From contig CAXKVV010000354.1 of the NCBI GenBank assembly GCA_964058805.1, positions 1 to 33,417 on the forward strand: a stretch of 33,417 nt of DNA, written 5' to 3'. The position numbers and the translations under genes were made by a program. The notes beneath the pieces are model-generated. The model was not told the DNA's origin. It was given only the letters and a program-made list of their open reading frames with translations, and did no database searches. The DNA is from Schoenoplectus triqueter. Taxonomy: Eukaryota; Streptophyta; Magnoliopsida; Poales; Cyperaceae. Below are positions 1 through 17,040 of this stretch, one piece after another. Positions within the stretch are counted from its first letter, which is position 1. Every line of letters begins with the position of its first letter.

Positions 1-590
1 AACATCTGCCTATTAGTTTACCTGAGAAAAAAAATGATAAATTATCAGAATATTGGCTAGATATTCATGAATTAATTATCAACTTCAGTCATAAACTGCA
101 TATATGCATGATGGAAACCAAAACTAGAAGATGCACATATATTTTTTTAATCTATTTATATTTTTTTTAATTTGTCAAAAAAATGTAGTATCAATGTTTA
201 AATAGATTTGTGAAATATTTCCAATATACATAATTAATACAACAGCATATATTTTACAATTTATTTGACGAGGCGCTTACTTCCTCTAAAAAGTGAAATT
301 TCATTCCTCCACCTCTTATTTTATTTATTTATTTATTTTGTAGAATTAGGTGGCGCTCGTTAATAATCTATATAATTTCTTGCGATGTTCTAAACATCCG
401 GATAATTGCAATTAGTTGGAAGTTTAAACTGAATAATAAGAAGCAATGTCACATCGGCAAGAAACGTGAAAGTAGCCCGTCGCAATTGGACAATCAATCA
501 ATCAATCATCTACAGTAAATATTACCTCGATATTTTCTCTACAAAAAATGTTTTCTTTTTCCTTTTGTAAGATACATAGAGAGATGAGTT
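1..590. other. Upstream intergenic DNA, no gene seen
   Basis: AT-rich sequence with no convincing reading frame. It contains short simple repeats only: a TTTA/TTAT run near 320-345 and a short CAATCAAT run near 491-508. No RNA gene or element end was recognised. Confidence 0.6.
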
Positions 591-598
591 ATCCAATC

Positions 599-1366
599 TA
601 GTGTTTTACAAAAAAAAAAAAAAACCGATCGGGTCAGACTTGTCCCGATCTGATCCGTATTTAAATCCATCAGATCCGTGATTCATTAGAATCAGCGGGT
701 CTAGTACGGGCGCGGGCAAAAAAATTTGAAAAAAAACTGTGCTAGACCCGTCCCGACCCGACCCGACCCGTCCAACCCGTGCCCGACCCGACCCGACCCG
801 ACCCGGAAAATCCGGGAATCTAACCCGTCCGACCCGTCCCAAACCCGCTGAAATTCAAAAAAATAAAAAAAAACAAAAATAATAATTCAAATAAATATTT
901 TCGATTATATTTAATTTTTAAATAAATATTTTCGGATTTTTACATTTTTTTAGAATTTATTTGAATTTTTTGATTATTTTTGAACTTTGAACAAAAATGA
1001 CAAAAAAAATAAAATACTTTTTTTGGTCAAGAATATAAGTTGTTATATATTTAAATTTTTTTAATAATTATTTTTTAATTTTTCAGAATTTTTGAAAATT
1101 TTTGAATTTTTCGAAATTTTAGAAAAAAAAATTGGACCCGCTGACCCATCCCACCCAACCCGACCCGCCCCGCCCTTGGACCCGACCCATCCTGACCCGC
1201 CGACCCGTCCCACCCGACGGGTCTAGGACGGGTCGTGGCCAAACCCCCCAAAATGGACCCGTCCTAACCCGTCCCGTGAAAACCCGTTGATCTATCCCGC
1301 CAAAATTCGTCGACCTGCCATAACCTGTCCCGACCCGACCCGACCCATCCCGATTTTAATATACTA
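599..1366. mobile_element. Non-autonomous hAT-like element with GACCC repeats
   Basis: The block is flanked by an exact 8-bp direct repeat, ATCCAATC, at 591-598 and 1367-1374. The ends are imperfect inverted repeats: the left end reads TAGTGTTTTACAAAA and the right end, reverse-complemented, reads TAGTATATTAAAATC. An 8-bp target duplication and a TA-R-N-G start are typical of the hAT superfamily. Two GC-rich sections (about 630-850 and 1130-1350) are built from degenerate GACCC/CCCGA pentamers and flank an A/T-rich core. No transposase is encoded. The apparent minus-strand frame at 606-842 is simply the translated pentamer repeat. The duplication is seen directly; the superfamily is inferred. 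Confidence 0.55.
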
Positions 1367-1374
1367 ATCCAATC

Positions 1375-1986
1375 ACATAATTATTAATGACGTCAAGTTA
1401 TATAAATATTTTCAAAGTTAAAATGATCCATTGAACCTCTCAACATCATAGATATATTAAAATATACTTGAAGATCAAAATGAACATTTTATTTTAATTT
1501 TTAACTAATTATTAAGATGGGTTAAAATTCAACAGTGTAAGACAGTTGTATTTATCTTAATAAAGAGTAAATAAATTTAAAAAAATATAAAATTTGATCT
1601 ATAAATTTATTATTTTAATATATTTATCATGCTAAACGATTTAAATTGAACTTCAAAAATTTTAAAAATATTCAATATAATTTGATGTCTAATGGCATTG
1701 AATCCTTCCTCATATTTTATCTGCAATTTTTATGCCGACAAATGTACAAGCATTTTCACTAGATAAAGCTGGTACGTGGACCATAAATTATTCATCGAAA
1801 TACGGGAAATAATTTAAATATACAGATATCTCAATTGCATTCACTGGAGACAACCAAATTCTAATATCAATCTAATTCAAGAACCAACGTTCATATGGAA
1901 ATGTTTATATAATTAATTAAAAGATGGAAAAATTAATAACTAATTGCAGTTAGGTCTAATAAAGATGGAACGTAACATTATTGTCT

Positions 1987-2026
<40 letters not shown>

Positions 2027-2078
2027 GAACATTCGGCCAACACTTGTAACAGTCTCATTAATGGCAGTGACACCAGAC
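1375..2078. other. Peroxidase upstream region, AT-rich
   Basis: No gene is visible. This is the 5-prime flank of the peroxidase gene and probably carries its regulatory sequence, but I cannot assign specific transcription-factor sites with confidence. Confidence 0.5.
1989..2022. repeat. (AT)17 microsatellite in peroxidase promoter
   Basis: Uninterrupted AT dinucleotide repeat ending 57 bp before the peroxidase TATA box. Repeats of this kind are length-unstable and could alter promoter spacing. Confidence 0.95.
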
Positions 2079-2086
2079 TATAAAAG
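2079..2086 (+). promoter_or_regulatory. TATA box of the peroxidase gene
   Basis: TATAAAAG lies 97 bp before the peroxidase start codon. The usual spacing puts transcription start near 2110 and gives a leader of roughly 70 nt. There is no upstream ATG between the box and the start. Confidence 0.75.
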
Positions 2087-2182
2087 GGAAGGAGCTGAGA
2101 AACTATCCCAATAAACTCAATAGCATCCTCTTAACTTCCTTAGCGTGTGAAGTTCAACTTGCTTAATTGTGTTGTGTTCAAA

Positions 2183-8109
<5,927 letters not shown>

Positions 8110-8231
8110 TTTTTCTGTGGATCTGTCTGAGCTGTGTATTAGATGTACTATATATTTATACGTTTCTTAAGTTGTGCGTGATTAATTAATGGTGAGAGTG
8201 AAATGTAAATTTTCTTTTTTTTCTTAAATCA

Positions 8232-8237
8232 AATAAA
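8232..8237 (+). terminator. Poly(A) signal of the peroxidase gene
   Basis: AATAAA lies 123 bp after the TAA stop codon in a T/A-rich trailer, a suitable position for plant 3-prime end formation. Confidence 0.55.
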
Positions 8238-8239
8238 AT

Positions 8240-9007
8240 GTGTGATCTGAAAAGAATAAATTAATATAAGCTTTAGCATATTGTTTGAGATCGTTTGAAG
8301 TGTATCATATGTAAATTTGTATATTTTTGCAATATCATTTATCGAGAAGAAGTATTTATAGCACACGGTGAAATTGCAATGCTTCAGACCGGATTGATTC
8401 TTGAATCTTGATATATGCAAAATGTTATTTCTAGGCAGAAGCTTGGACACTGCTACGACATAATTTGTTAATTTGATACAGGCATGTTTGGCTGGGTCCA
8501 TTTGATACAAGCACCTCTGATTTTTTTTGTGTTGGGCTCATTTTCTGTATTAGGTCACTCACTAATAGTCTTTTAAATTGAAAGGCCTATACTCTAACAT
8601 CAGAATTTTGTATTGTATAATATCTTTCTGGTACTGGTCTATTTTCTTTTTCTGACATAAAGATGGTACCGGACGAAAAACTGATTCTCTAGCAGTTGTA
8701 TCGGCATCCACGGTTTTCTAATTTAGCCCAATTTATGTTGAAATTGAACGGGTGAAATTGTTTTTTTTTTGGAGGTTTGAAGTATTTGCAAAACCACCAT
8801 GTTTGATGTTGAAAGTTCAGAATTTAGTTCAAGTTGCACAGGGATCATTAATCACTCGGGACTTACAAGCAAACTGTTTTTACTTGTTGAAGTATACTTT
8901 CAATTACACAAAATTAACTAATATCTCACATGGACATAATCTCACCATATTCAATTCTCAATTCTTCTCGATCAAAGCCAGCACTGATCACATCAGTACT
9001 GATTTAC
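8240..9007. other. Intergenic, nothing recognised
   Basis: Downstream flank of the peroxidase gene. Apparent frames on the plus strand at 8752-9336 (one internal stop) have antisense-like Ser/Leu-rich composition and no start context, so they are not called. Confidence 0.5.
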
Positions 9008-9222
9008 CAGAGATGAACTCAGAAGCTTTTGCATGGCATCGCCGAGACTAGTTATTGCTTGATTGGACCAGATCCTCTCTGACAGAATCCTATTCAAGCG
9101 CAAGTAGTCTCCTAAATCCTCCAGAATCCAGATGCTGTTTACTTCCACAATTGTTGAGCACTTTGCAAGGTCATGAAAAAAGAGAATCTGCTGCTCTTTC
9201 CGATCACGAACAGAACCCTCAT
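9008..9222 (-). pseudogene. Exon-like fragment, unknown protein
   Basis: On the minus strand 71 consecutive codons are open between a possible acceptor (TTTGAAG, at 9223 and above) and a good donor (CTG/GTAAAT at 9008/9007). The product has ordinary protein composition, with segments such as KEQQILFFHDLAKC, WILEDLGDYLRLNR and LGDAMQKLLSS. Base composition is less AT-rich than the surroundings. I see no adjoining exons and do not recognise the family. It could be an exon of an unseen or captured gene, a relic, or chance. Confidence 0.3.
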
Positions 9223-9917
9223 CTTCAAATCAGGCGGTTTTCGAAAGGTAACTGTACGAATCTCGACAAAGATCAAATTAACTCTCACCATCAGATTCCA
9301 AAAGAGCTGGATCGTACTTTTCAGTTTGGACTTTGAAGAGCATATTTTGTCACGATCATGGAAACACAGATTCTAGGATGGAAATTTTGATATTCCTTTT
9401 CTAGGTTTGGGAATACACGTCTCTCTTCTTCTTCTTCTCTTATTATTATTATTATTATATGCTCGTCAGGAAAAAAAATACATATAAAAGAAGAATTGTA
9501 GCTACTTAAAAAAAAAAGATATGCATATTTTTTTTCTCAAAATTGACCGTAATTGTAGTAATTTTTTTGTTTGGGGACTGGTTGAATTTCTTTTTAAAAA
9601 TTGGAAGGTCAAATTACGAATTGAGGCCACGACTATTTACACAACAGCCGATATATGCAGATTCGAATCTCATTATAATGGCAATAACTTGAACAATAAG
9701 TGGGTCTATTTAGATAGATTTTACACCGAAAGCTTGAAATATAGCTTTCCTTCAAGATATGATACACGTGAAACGTTAACCATAGTCTCAAGTTTGAACC
9801 TTTTTTTGGTCAAATCATGTAAATCGTCATTTATTTTCCTTATAACAAAACTTTCAAAAACGATAATTTATTTTTCATTGATCTATCATGCATTATTCAA
9901 CAGTTCAACAGGTGTGT
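9223..9917. other. Intergenic left flank of the retrotransposon
   Basis: Contains a CTT then ATT microsatellite near 9420-9458. A 135-codon plus-strand frame at 9521-9928 runs into the LTR and is coincidental. Confidence 0.5.
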
Positions 9918-10295
9918 TGTTGGAATGACAAGCTGACCTACAAAATCAGAATGTATCAAATCAAAGAAGGAATATCATAACAAGAAAAGGCAACCTGTAG
10001 AGGTGAATTTGGTAATCTGGGAATCACGCATAGGCACATGCCTTGGATGTTAGATATCATTCTAAGAAATATGCATAGATTCTTGTTGTAATAAATATAA
10101 TAGATTTGGTCTAATTGTGTGAGGTTGTGTTTTCTCTCATATAATTGTAAGAGAGACGTGAAGGAAAAAAAGAGAAAAAAAAATAGAAGACAGAAAAACT
10201 GTAACTTTGTAACACTAGAAAAAATTCTGATAAATAAAATTGAGGGTGGGTGGTTTGTGGGAGTCGTGTGTCACTTCTATTGAACAATTTACACA
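9918..10295 (+). repeat. 5-prime LTR
   Basis: 378 bp, starting TGTTGG and ending ACACA, with the canonical TG...CA boundary. It matches the 3-prime LTR almost base for base. Most length difference falls in an A-rich stretch near 10160-10185. Confidence 0.95.
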
Positions 10296-10306
10296 TGGTA
10301 TCAGAG
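10296..10306 (+). other. Primer-binding site (initiator tRNA-Met)
   Basis: TGGTATCAGAG follows the LTR with no gap. It is complementary to the 3-prime end of plant initiator methionine tRNA, the usual copia minus-strand primer. Confidence 0.9.
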
Positions 10307-10375
10307 TCTTGTCTCTATCCTGGTTATTTAGTTTGAAGAACAAATTCTAGTCCATAACACCAAGAATTTGAGTTC

Positions 10376-13300
10376 ATGTCTGATAACACCCCTGACGGTA
10401 CTGCAGCCATGCTGGAGAAACTCACTCAGTTGATCACCTTGCAACAGAGCCAGATCATCGCTATGCAGCAGTCATCACAACCTACCCAGCCAGAAGCGAG
10501 TCTCATTACCAGTGAAGGCTCAGTCCATCCTAATCCTATTGATGTGAAGTTTCATGGAACCAATTATGATTTGTGGTCCCAGAGTGTCGAACTCTATGTC
10601 AAAGGCCGAGAAAAATTGAAGCATCTTACTAGCAGACCCTTGCCACCACCTGTAACAGATCCGCTGTACCAGAAATGGGAAGTAAACGACTCAGTTGTGA
10701 AGGGGTGGTTAATCAACTCATTGGACATAAAATTAAGAGGTAGCTTCATTAGATATCCTACAGCGAAAGGAGTTTGGGATGCAGTAGCCACAACCTTCTA
10801 TGACGGCAATGATGCTGCTCAGGTATTTGCACTAAACAGAAAGGTCAATCGTATAAAACAGAATGGGAGAACAATAGAAGAATACTATAATGAGTTGCAA
10901 GCATTATGGCAAGAAATAGATTTTCGTCGTCCACCCAATGACCTATTCTGAGGAAATTGAGAAGTTTAACAAATATATTCAAGAAAACAGGGTTTATATT
11001 TTCTTAGATGGTCTAGATGACAAATTAGACAGGGTACGAGCAGATGTGGTGCAAATGACTCTGTTTCCCACTGTTGAACAAGCGTATGCAAGAGTTAGGC
11101 AGGAGGCAACTCGACAATGCATCATGATAAAAGGAGAAGACGTGATGCATCAAAACCCCTTAGTGATGGTATCTAGAGGCTACAACAGCACGCCAAGCTA
11201 TAAACCACCTGAGGGGAAGCTGAACATTAATAAAAATGGGCCTAATCAAGAATACAGACAAGGGTGCACTTATTGTGGAGGATACAAGCACACGAAAGAG
11301 AATTGTTTCAAATTGATTGGTTATCCGGATTGGTGGAAAGAGAGAAAGCACCGACAACAAGAAGCAAAGAGGGGGAAGGCATATGCAGCAGTGGCGACAC
11401 AAGAAAAGACAGTAGAATCAGCTGAACCTTTGGAATAGAAAGGGGGTTCAAACTTGACTCTTCAAAATGCCACAGCCAATAGTGTCACAGCCATGAGGTA
11501 TGCAGAATCAATGAGAGAGGAACCGAGTAGTGGCTCCTCAGGTAAGATCTATACTGAAGGTATTAAGTCTATCTCTAAACTTGATTTTGCTTTACTTGCT
11601 GAAAATATCAGAGATGATAGAGAGGTACATAAATGGGTGATCGATTCAGGAGCGACAGACCACATGACTCTATCCGAAAAGGATATCAGTAAAATAATGA
11701 AACCGAGTAAGAATGGTATTATAAATGCTAATGGAGAAACATATCCAGTCAAAGGAATGGAAAATGTCCCAATCTCAAAGAATCTTACCCTTAACAATGC
11801 TTTACTGGTTCCATCTCTATCTACAAGGCTAATCTCAGTTGGCAAGATCACAGAAGACTTAAATTGTGCAGTTATTATGTTTCCGAATTTTTGTATTTTT
11901 CAGGATATCCTAACACGGGAGATTATTGGGCGTGGTTCTAAACGAGAAGGATTGTATTACCTAGATAGCTCAAGTTTTGGAATGGCATGCTCAACTAGGA
12001 GTAATCTCATGGAATCTCGGAATAAAGTGTGGTTGTGACACAAAAGACTCGGACACCCATCGTTTGGGTACATGAAAAAGTTATCTCCTTCTTTATTTCT
12101 TAGTTTAGAGAATGAAGATTTCACATGTGAGACATGTATTAAAGCTAAAAGTCATAGAACTTCATATCATTCTAGTAATAGTAAGAGTATTAATCCATTT
12201 GATTTGATACACACTGACGTATGGGGACCAGCCCCAGTTATCTCTAAATCTGGTTATCGATGGTTTGTTTTATTTACTAATGATTGTACTAGAATGACTT
12301 GGCTTTATTTGCTGAAAACCAAGGATGAGGTTCCAAATGTGTTTCAAATTTTTTTTAAAATGGTCAAAACCCAATTTGAGAAGGATATTAAAATGGTAAG
12401 GAGTGATAACGGGAGAGAATATATAAACTAGAACCTACAAATTTTTTTCTCTGAAAAAGGGATCATACATGAAACATCTTGTGTCGGAACTCCTCAACAG
12501 AACGGAGTTGTAGAACGGAAAAATAGACAAATTTTAGAGACAGCGAGATCCTTAATGTTTGAAGGACAAGTACCACAATTTTTTTGGGATAATGCAGTAT
12601 CAACAGCAGTTTACTTAATTAATCGAATTCCCTCAAAAACAAATGAGTTCAAAACTCCATTACAGACCTTAGCCACTTATGTCAGCATCCCTTCATATCT
12701 GAACCTCTCTCCTAAAATTTTTGGGTGTATAGCTTATGTTCATGTAAGGAAAATTTCTCGCTCAAAAATAGAACCTTGTGCTGAGAAGTGTGTGTTCTTA
12801 GGCTTTGGGTCCCACCAAAAGGGCTATAAGTGCTACAATCCTGAAAATAAAAAATTCTACACTACAATGGATGTTACATTTATTGAGGATAAGTCATACT
12901 TTAAACATCAGGCTCATGTTCAGGGGGAGAGAAAATCTAATACATGGGAACATGAGCATGTGCTTGGAAGCATAGGCGTCACTCAAGAATTGAACTTAAT
13001 TCCTGAAGAAAATTCGGACTTAACCCCTGGAGTAAATTCGGAATTTACTGTAGCAACACCTGCTGAGGATACAATAGCAAATTCTGAATCAAGTTTGAAC
13101 CCAGCCCAAGTGAATGAGTCATCAAATAATGAACAAACAAATATTGAGTCCCTGTTCGAGACATCCAGAGAAGACTCAGAAGATTTATGGGTCGAAACAA
13201 ATGATGACTTGGAAGAAGAGGTAATACAATCTGACTCGTTACCACAAAGCTCGAATTCTCCCAAGGATAATGATGAGGTAAGCTCTCTGAATCAGAATTT

Positions 13301-15007
13301 TAATTTTCAGATAAAATTACCGATCAGAAGTAATCGTGGTTTACCACCAAAAAGGTATATACCTGAGGATGGGGGGAGTAAAAGGATAAAATATCCAATT
13401 GTAAGCTTTTCAAAGGCAAATCAATTCTCTGAATCTTTGAGAAATTTTGTGTTCCAAATCTCATCTGTTGATGTACCAAACAAAGTGGAAGATGCTATTC
13501 AGGATCCAAAATGGATAGAAGCAATGAAGATTGAAATGAATGCATTGGAAAAAAATCACACATGGAAACTAGTAGATCGGCCTACCAATAAAAAGATCGT
13601 GGGATGTAAATGGGTATATTCAATAAAATATAATGCAGAAGGGAAAATTGAAAGATATAAAGCACGTTTAGTAGCAAAAGGGTATACCCAAACATATGGA
13701 ATAGATTTTCAAGAAACTTTTTCCCCAGTAGCTAAACTAAATACTGTTCGAGTCTTACTTTCTCTTGCAGCTAATTTTGATTGACCACTACACAATTTGA
13801 TGTCAAAAATGCATTTCTATATGGGGAACTCAAGGAGGAAATCTATATGGACATTCCGCCGGGTTTTCAATGTTCAAAAATAGGCAAGGTGTGCAAATTG
13901 GAGAGATCGCTATATGGTTTGAAACAATCTCTGAGGGCTTAGTTTGGTCGGTTCTGTGGTGCAATGAAGGAATATGGGTATACTCAGAGTAATGCAGATC
14001 ATACTCTATTCTACAAACAAGATGGAGGTAAAATAGCTATATTAATCATATATGTGGATGATATGATCATTACAGGAGATAATCATAAGGAAATAATGAT
14101 GTTGGAGACAAAGTTATCAAAAGAATTTGAAATGAAAAACTTAGGAGGTTTAAAATATTTCTTGGGAATTGAAGTTGCTAGGAATAGAAATAGTATCGTT
14201 CTGTCCCAACGAAAATATGTGCTTGATCTTCTAGCAGAGACCGGAATGCTGGAATGTAAGCCAGCTGAGAACCCCACGATTCAAAATCAGAAAATGAAAA
14301 TGGATTCAAACCAAATACCCACTGACAAGGAAAGATATCAAAGGTTAGTTGGAAAATTAATCTATTTATCTCACACTAGGCCGGATATAGCCTATGCTGT
14401 CAGTGTCGTTAGCCAGTTCATGCATTCTCCAAATGAAGAACATATGGAGGCAGTAAAACAAATCCTCAGGTATTTAAAGGGTTCACCAGGACGAGGACTG
14501 ACTTTCAGGAAAAATGGACATCTCGAGGTGAAAGGGTACACGGATGCAGATTGGGCAGGTGCTTTGGATGATAGAAAGTCTACCGCAGGATACTTCACAT
14601 TTGTGGGAGGTAACTTAGTCACTTGGAGGAGCAAGAAGCAAAATGTTGTTGCATTATCGAGTGCTGAGGCAGAATTTCGAGGAATGGTTAAAGGTATTTG
14701 TGAACTCTTATGGATACGTAGAGTGTTAACAGAACTTGGGTTTGAACCCATAAAAGAAATGAAATTATTGTGTGATAACAAGGCAGCAATAGATATATCT
14801 CATAACCCGGTACAACATGATAGAACTAAACATATTGAAGTGGATAGACATTTCATCAGGGAAAAAATTGATTCGAAGGTAATTGAGATTCCATTTGTAA
14901 GATCCGGAGAACAAGTGGCAGACATGTTAACTAAAGTCGTCTCAAGTAAAGTGTTCAATACCTGTTTAGAGAAGCTTGGAATGACTGATCTGTATGGATC
15001 CGCTTGA
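10376..15007 (+). pseudogene. Broken copia gag-pol
   Basis: Recognisable parts: gag with a CX2CX4HX4C zinc knuckle (around 11267-11307, CTYCGGYKHTKENC); protease active site DSGA (about 11644-11655); integrase zinc and catalytic region with SDNG and the VVERKNR motif (about 12040-12560); reverse transcriptase with YVDDM (about 14050-14064); RNase H with TDADW and ALSSAEAE. Breaks: a frameshift near 10935 in gag, in-frame stops at 11436 (TAG), 12036 (TGA), 12429 (TAG) and 13782 (TGA), a frameshift near 13793, and a stop at 13940 (TAG). Four of the five stops are explained by single C:G to T:A transitions at family-conserved Trp or Gln codons. The last open part, 13964-15007, covers the second half of reverse transcriptase and all of RNase H. 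Confidence 0.93.
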
Positions 15008-15014
15008 GGGGAAG
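15006..15014 (+). other. Polypurine tract
   Basis: GAGGGGAAG directly precedes the 3-prime LTR and overlaps the terminal stop codon of pol. This is the expected plus-strand priming site. Confidence 0.8.
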
Positions 15015-15389
15015 TGTTGGAATGGCAAGCTGACCTACAAAATCAGAATGTATCAAATCAAAGAAGGAATATCATAACAAGAAAAGACAACCTGTAGAGG
15101 TGAATTTGGTAATCTGGGAATCACGCATAGGCACATGCCTTGGATGTTAGATATCATTCTAAGAAATATGCATAGATTCTTGTTGTAATAAATATAATAG
15201 ATTTGGTCTAATTGTGTGAGGTTGTGTTTTCTCTCATATAATTGTAAGAGAGACGTGAAGGAAAAAAGGGGAAAAAACAGAAGACAGAAAAACTGTAACT
15301 CTGTAACACTAGAAAAAATTCTGATAAATAAAATTGAGGGTGTGTGGTTTGTGGGAGTCGTGTGTCACTTCTATTGAACAATTTACACA
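15015..15389 (+). repeat. 3-prime LTR
   Basis: 375 bp with the same TGTTGG...ACACA ends as the left copy, followed directly by the target duplication TGTGT. Confidence 0.95.
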
Positions 15390-15504
15390 TGTGTGTTGAT
15401 AATTATAACTGAAAATAACCATAGACTATCATTGAATGATTGAACAACACTTATTGCTCGGGCTTGTCATCTATTAATTTATTCCTCCTTTATTATGGCT
15501 ATCA

Positions 15505-15845
15505 TGTACCCATTAGTTGTGCGAACCCTCTTAATTTTAAAAATATATTATCAAGCACTAATTTTATAATAAATAACATATTTTATTTTAATATAATTTG
15601 TGTATAAATCAATTATATAAACTCTTGAATTTTTAAATAAAATTAATTTATTATTTAATAAAAGATTATATATAAAATATATTATTTTTCTGAGTATGCT
15701 TGTACAATGCGTATTTTTTTATAATAAAACTTAATAATAGTTGATATTTAATTTATTTTATATTTTTTGTATAAATGCATTGTAAAAAATAGTAAATAGA
15801 ATTATAAAAAGTAGAAAATAGAATGCAGAGTAAAAATGAATTTAA
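15505..15845. repeat. AT-rich dispersed repeat, copy A
   Basis: Shares a series of blocks with copies B and C in the same order, including ACCCTCTTAATTTTAA, TTATTTAATAAAAGAT and TTGTACAATGC followed by AAAACTTAATAATAGTT. No coding frame or clear termini; an unclassified, decayed element. Confidence 0.6.
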
Positions 15846-16147
15846 TTGAAATATAATGATCATGCATGATGCATGGCATATACTCTATTACAGATTACTA
15901 ATAGGTTGATTAATAACTTGACTGAAGTAAACATAAATATGAATGTATCTCTATAACAATATCAAATTTATTCAAATTATTTTATTAATAATTTTTTTTG
16001 TTTGACTTTGTAATGGTATATTGTTTAATGTTAATGATATCATATCAAATGGTCAAATCAAAACAATTTTCTATGACATCGGTCGGTTTTTCTACAACAT
16101 CAGATTGCCAAGCCACGTTTTATTTCCTTTTAATATTATATACAGAG
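15846..16147. other. Spacer, nothing recognised
   Basis: AT-rich sequence between two repeats. No frame, RNA gene or element end was seen. Confidence 0.5.
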
Positions 16148-16549
16148 AGTGAGGTTATGGTGCTTTGCGAAGCATAAAACTCCTCGTGGTTCGCGTCTAT
16201 ATCTCGAATTTGAAAGTTCAAACGGTTGATCCAAACTGTTGAACATCATTTTCATATTGAAATATTCTTGGAGATCAAATTTTATATTTTTTAAAACTTT
16301 TTTGCTATTTTTTAAATGAGTACAAAGTTTGATGATCTAACGATTTCTGCATCATTCAAAACTAATGATTTTATATCCATCTAAAAAATAGCAAAATTTT
16401 TCAAAAAAATATAAATTTTGATCTTCAAAGATAGTTCAATATGAAAATCATGTTCAACGATTTGTGATCGATTGTTTGAACTTTTAATTTCGAGATACGG
16501 ACACGAAACACGGAAGTTTTTGTGCTTCATGAAACATCATATTCTCACT
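16148..16549. mobile_element. Fold-back MITE, copy 1
   Basis: About 190-bp arms form an imperfect inverted repeat occupying almost all of the 402 bp. The left arm opens AGTGAGGTTATGGTGCTTTG and the right arm, reverse-complemented, AGTGAGAATATGATGTTTCA. Inner blocks such as GTTGAACAT-ATTTTCATATTGAA recur on both arms. No coding capacity and no clear target duplication, because the right flank is an AT microsatellite. Confidence 0.7.
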
Positions 16550-17040
16550 ATATATATATGTGTGTGTGTGATGCACTGCCTGCATTGACTTCGGAATATT
16601 TGATATTGAAAATTCGAGATTTTCTTATGCAATTCCTAGATACATTTTTCTTGCAAAAATTATAAGAAAATATCAGGCTTGTTTAACCGTGGGCTCCATT
16701 CCCTTCTAGAAGTTCTTGAAAAGCTACCTTTGTGCGGAAACCAACATGTATGCAGCACATTTTGCATTGCAATTGGATTGAAAAAATATTTTCAAATAAA
16801 CATGATGATAGATTAAGAAATATGTGGCATCCAGCGTTATTATCAATCGCAATTACGGGACAAATTCCATAACTGCACCATTATGTTTTGTAAGCTCGAA
16901 AACAGCATATACTACTTCTATTATACACGCGACAAATAATTTGTTCCTACAAAACACTTTTATTTTTATAAATTCATACATTATCTAGACTCCCAATTTT
17001 TTATTTTTAAAAAAGTAAAAAAAAATGAATATTTTAACAT
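16550..17040. other. Spacer, nothing recognised
   Basis: Starts with an AT/TG microsatellite (about 16549-16570). No gene or element termini were identified in the remainder. Confidence 0.5.

Larger units (their letters stand above)
9918..15389 (+). mobile_element. Ty1/copia LTR retrotransposon, complete but inactive
   Basis: Structure in order: 5-prime LTR, primer-binding site, gag, protease, integrase, reverse transcriptase, RNase H, polypurine tract, 3-prime LTR; integrase before reverse transcriptase defines the copia group. The 5,472-bp element is bounded by a perfect 5-bp target duplication, TGTGT, at 9913-9917 and 15390-15394. The LTRs differ by about seven substitutions and one 3-base indel by eye, indicating a young insertion. 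The coding frame is nevertheless multiply broken, so the element cannot supply its own proteins. Confidence 0.95.

Noticed and set aside
606..842. 78-codon Gly/Arg-rich minus-strand frame
   Set aside because: It is the translated GACCC pentamer repeat of a mobile element.
8752..9336. Plus-strand frame of about 195 codons with one stop
   Set aside because: Antisense-like composition over the better minus-strand exon candidate; no start or splice context.
9655..9672. GATTCGAATCT, resembling pol III box B
   Set aside because: No box A at the right distance and no cloverleaf; probably chance.
9521..9928. 135-codon plus-strand frame
   Set aside because: Runs into the retrotransposon LTR, has no motif, and would have been truncated by the insertion.
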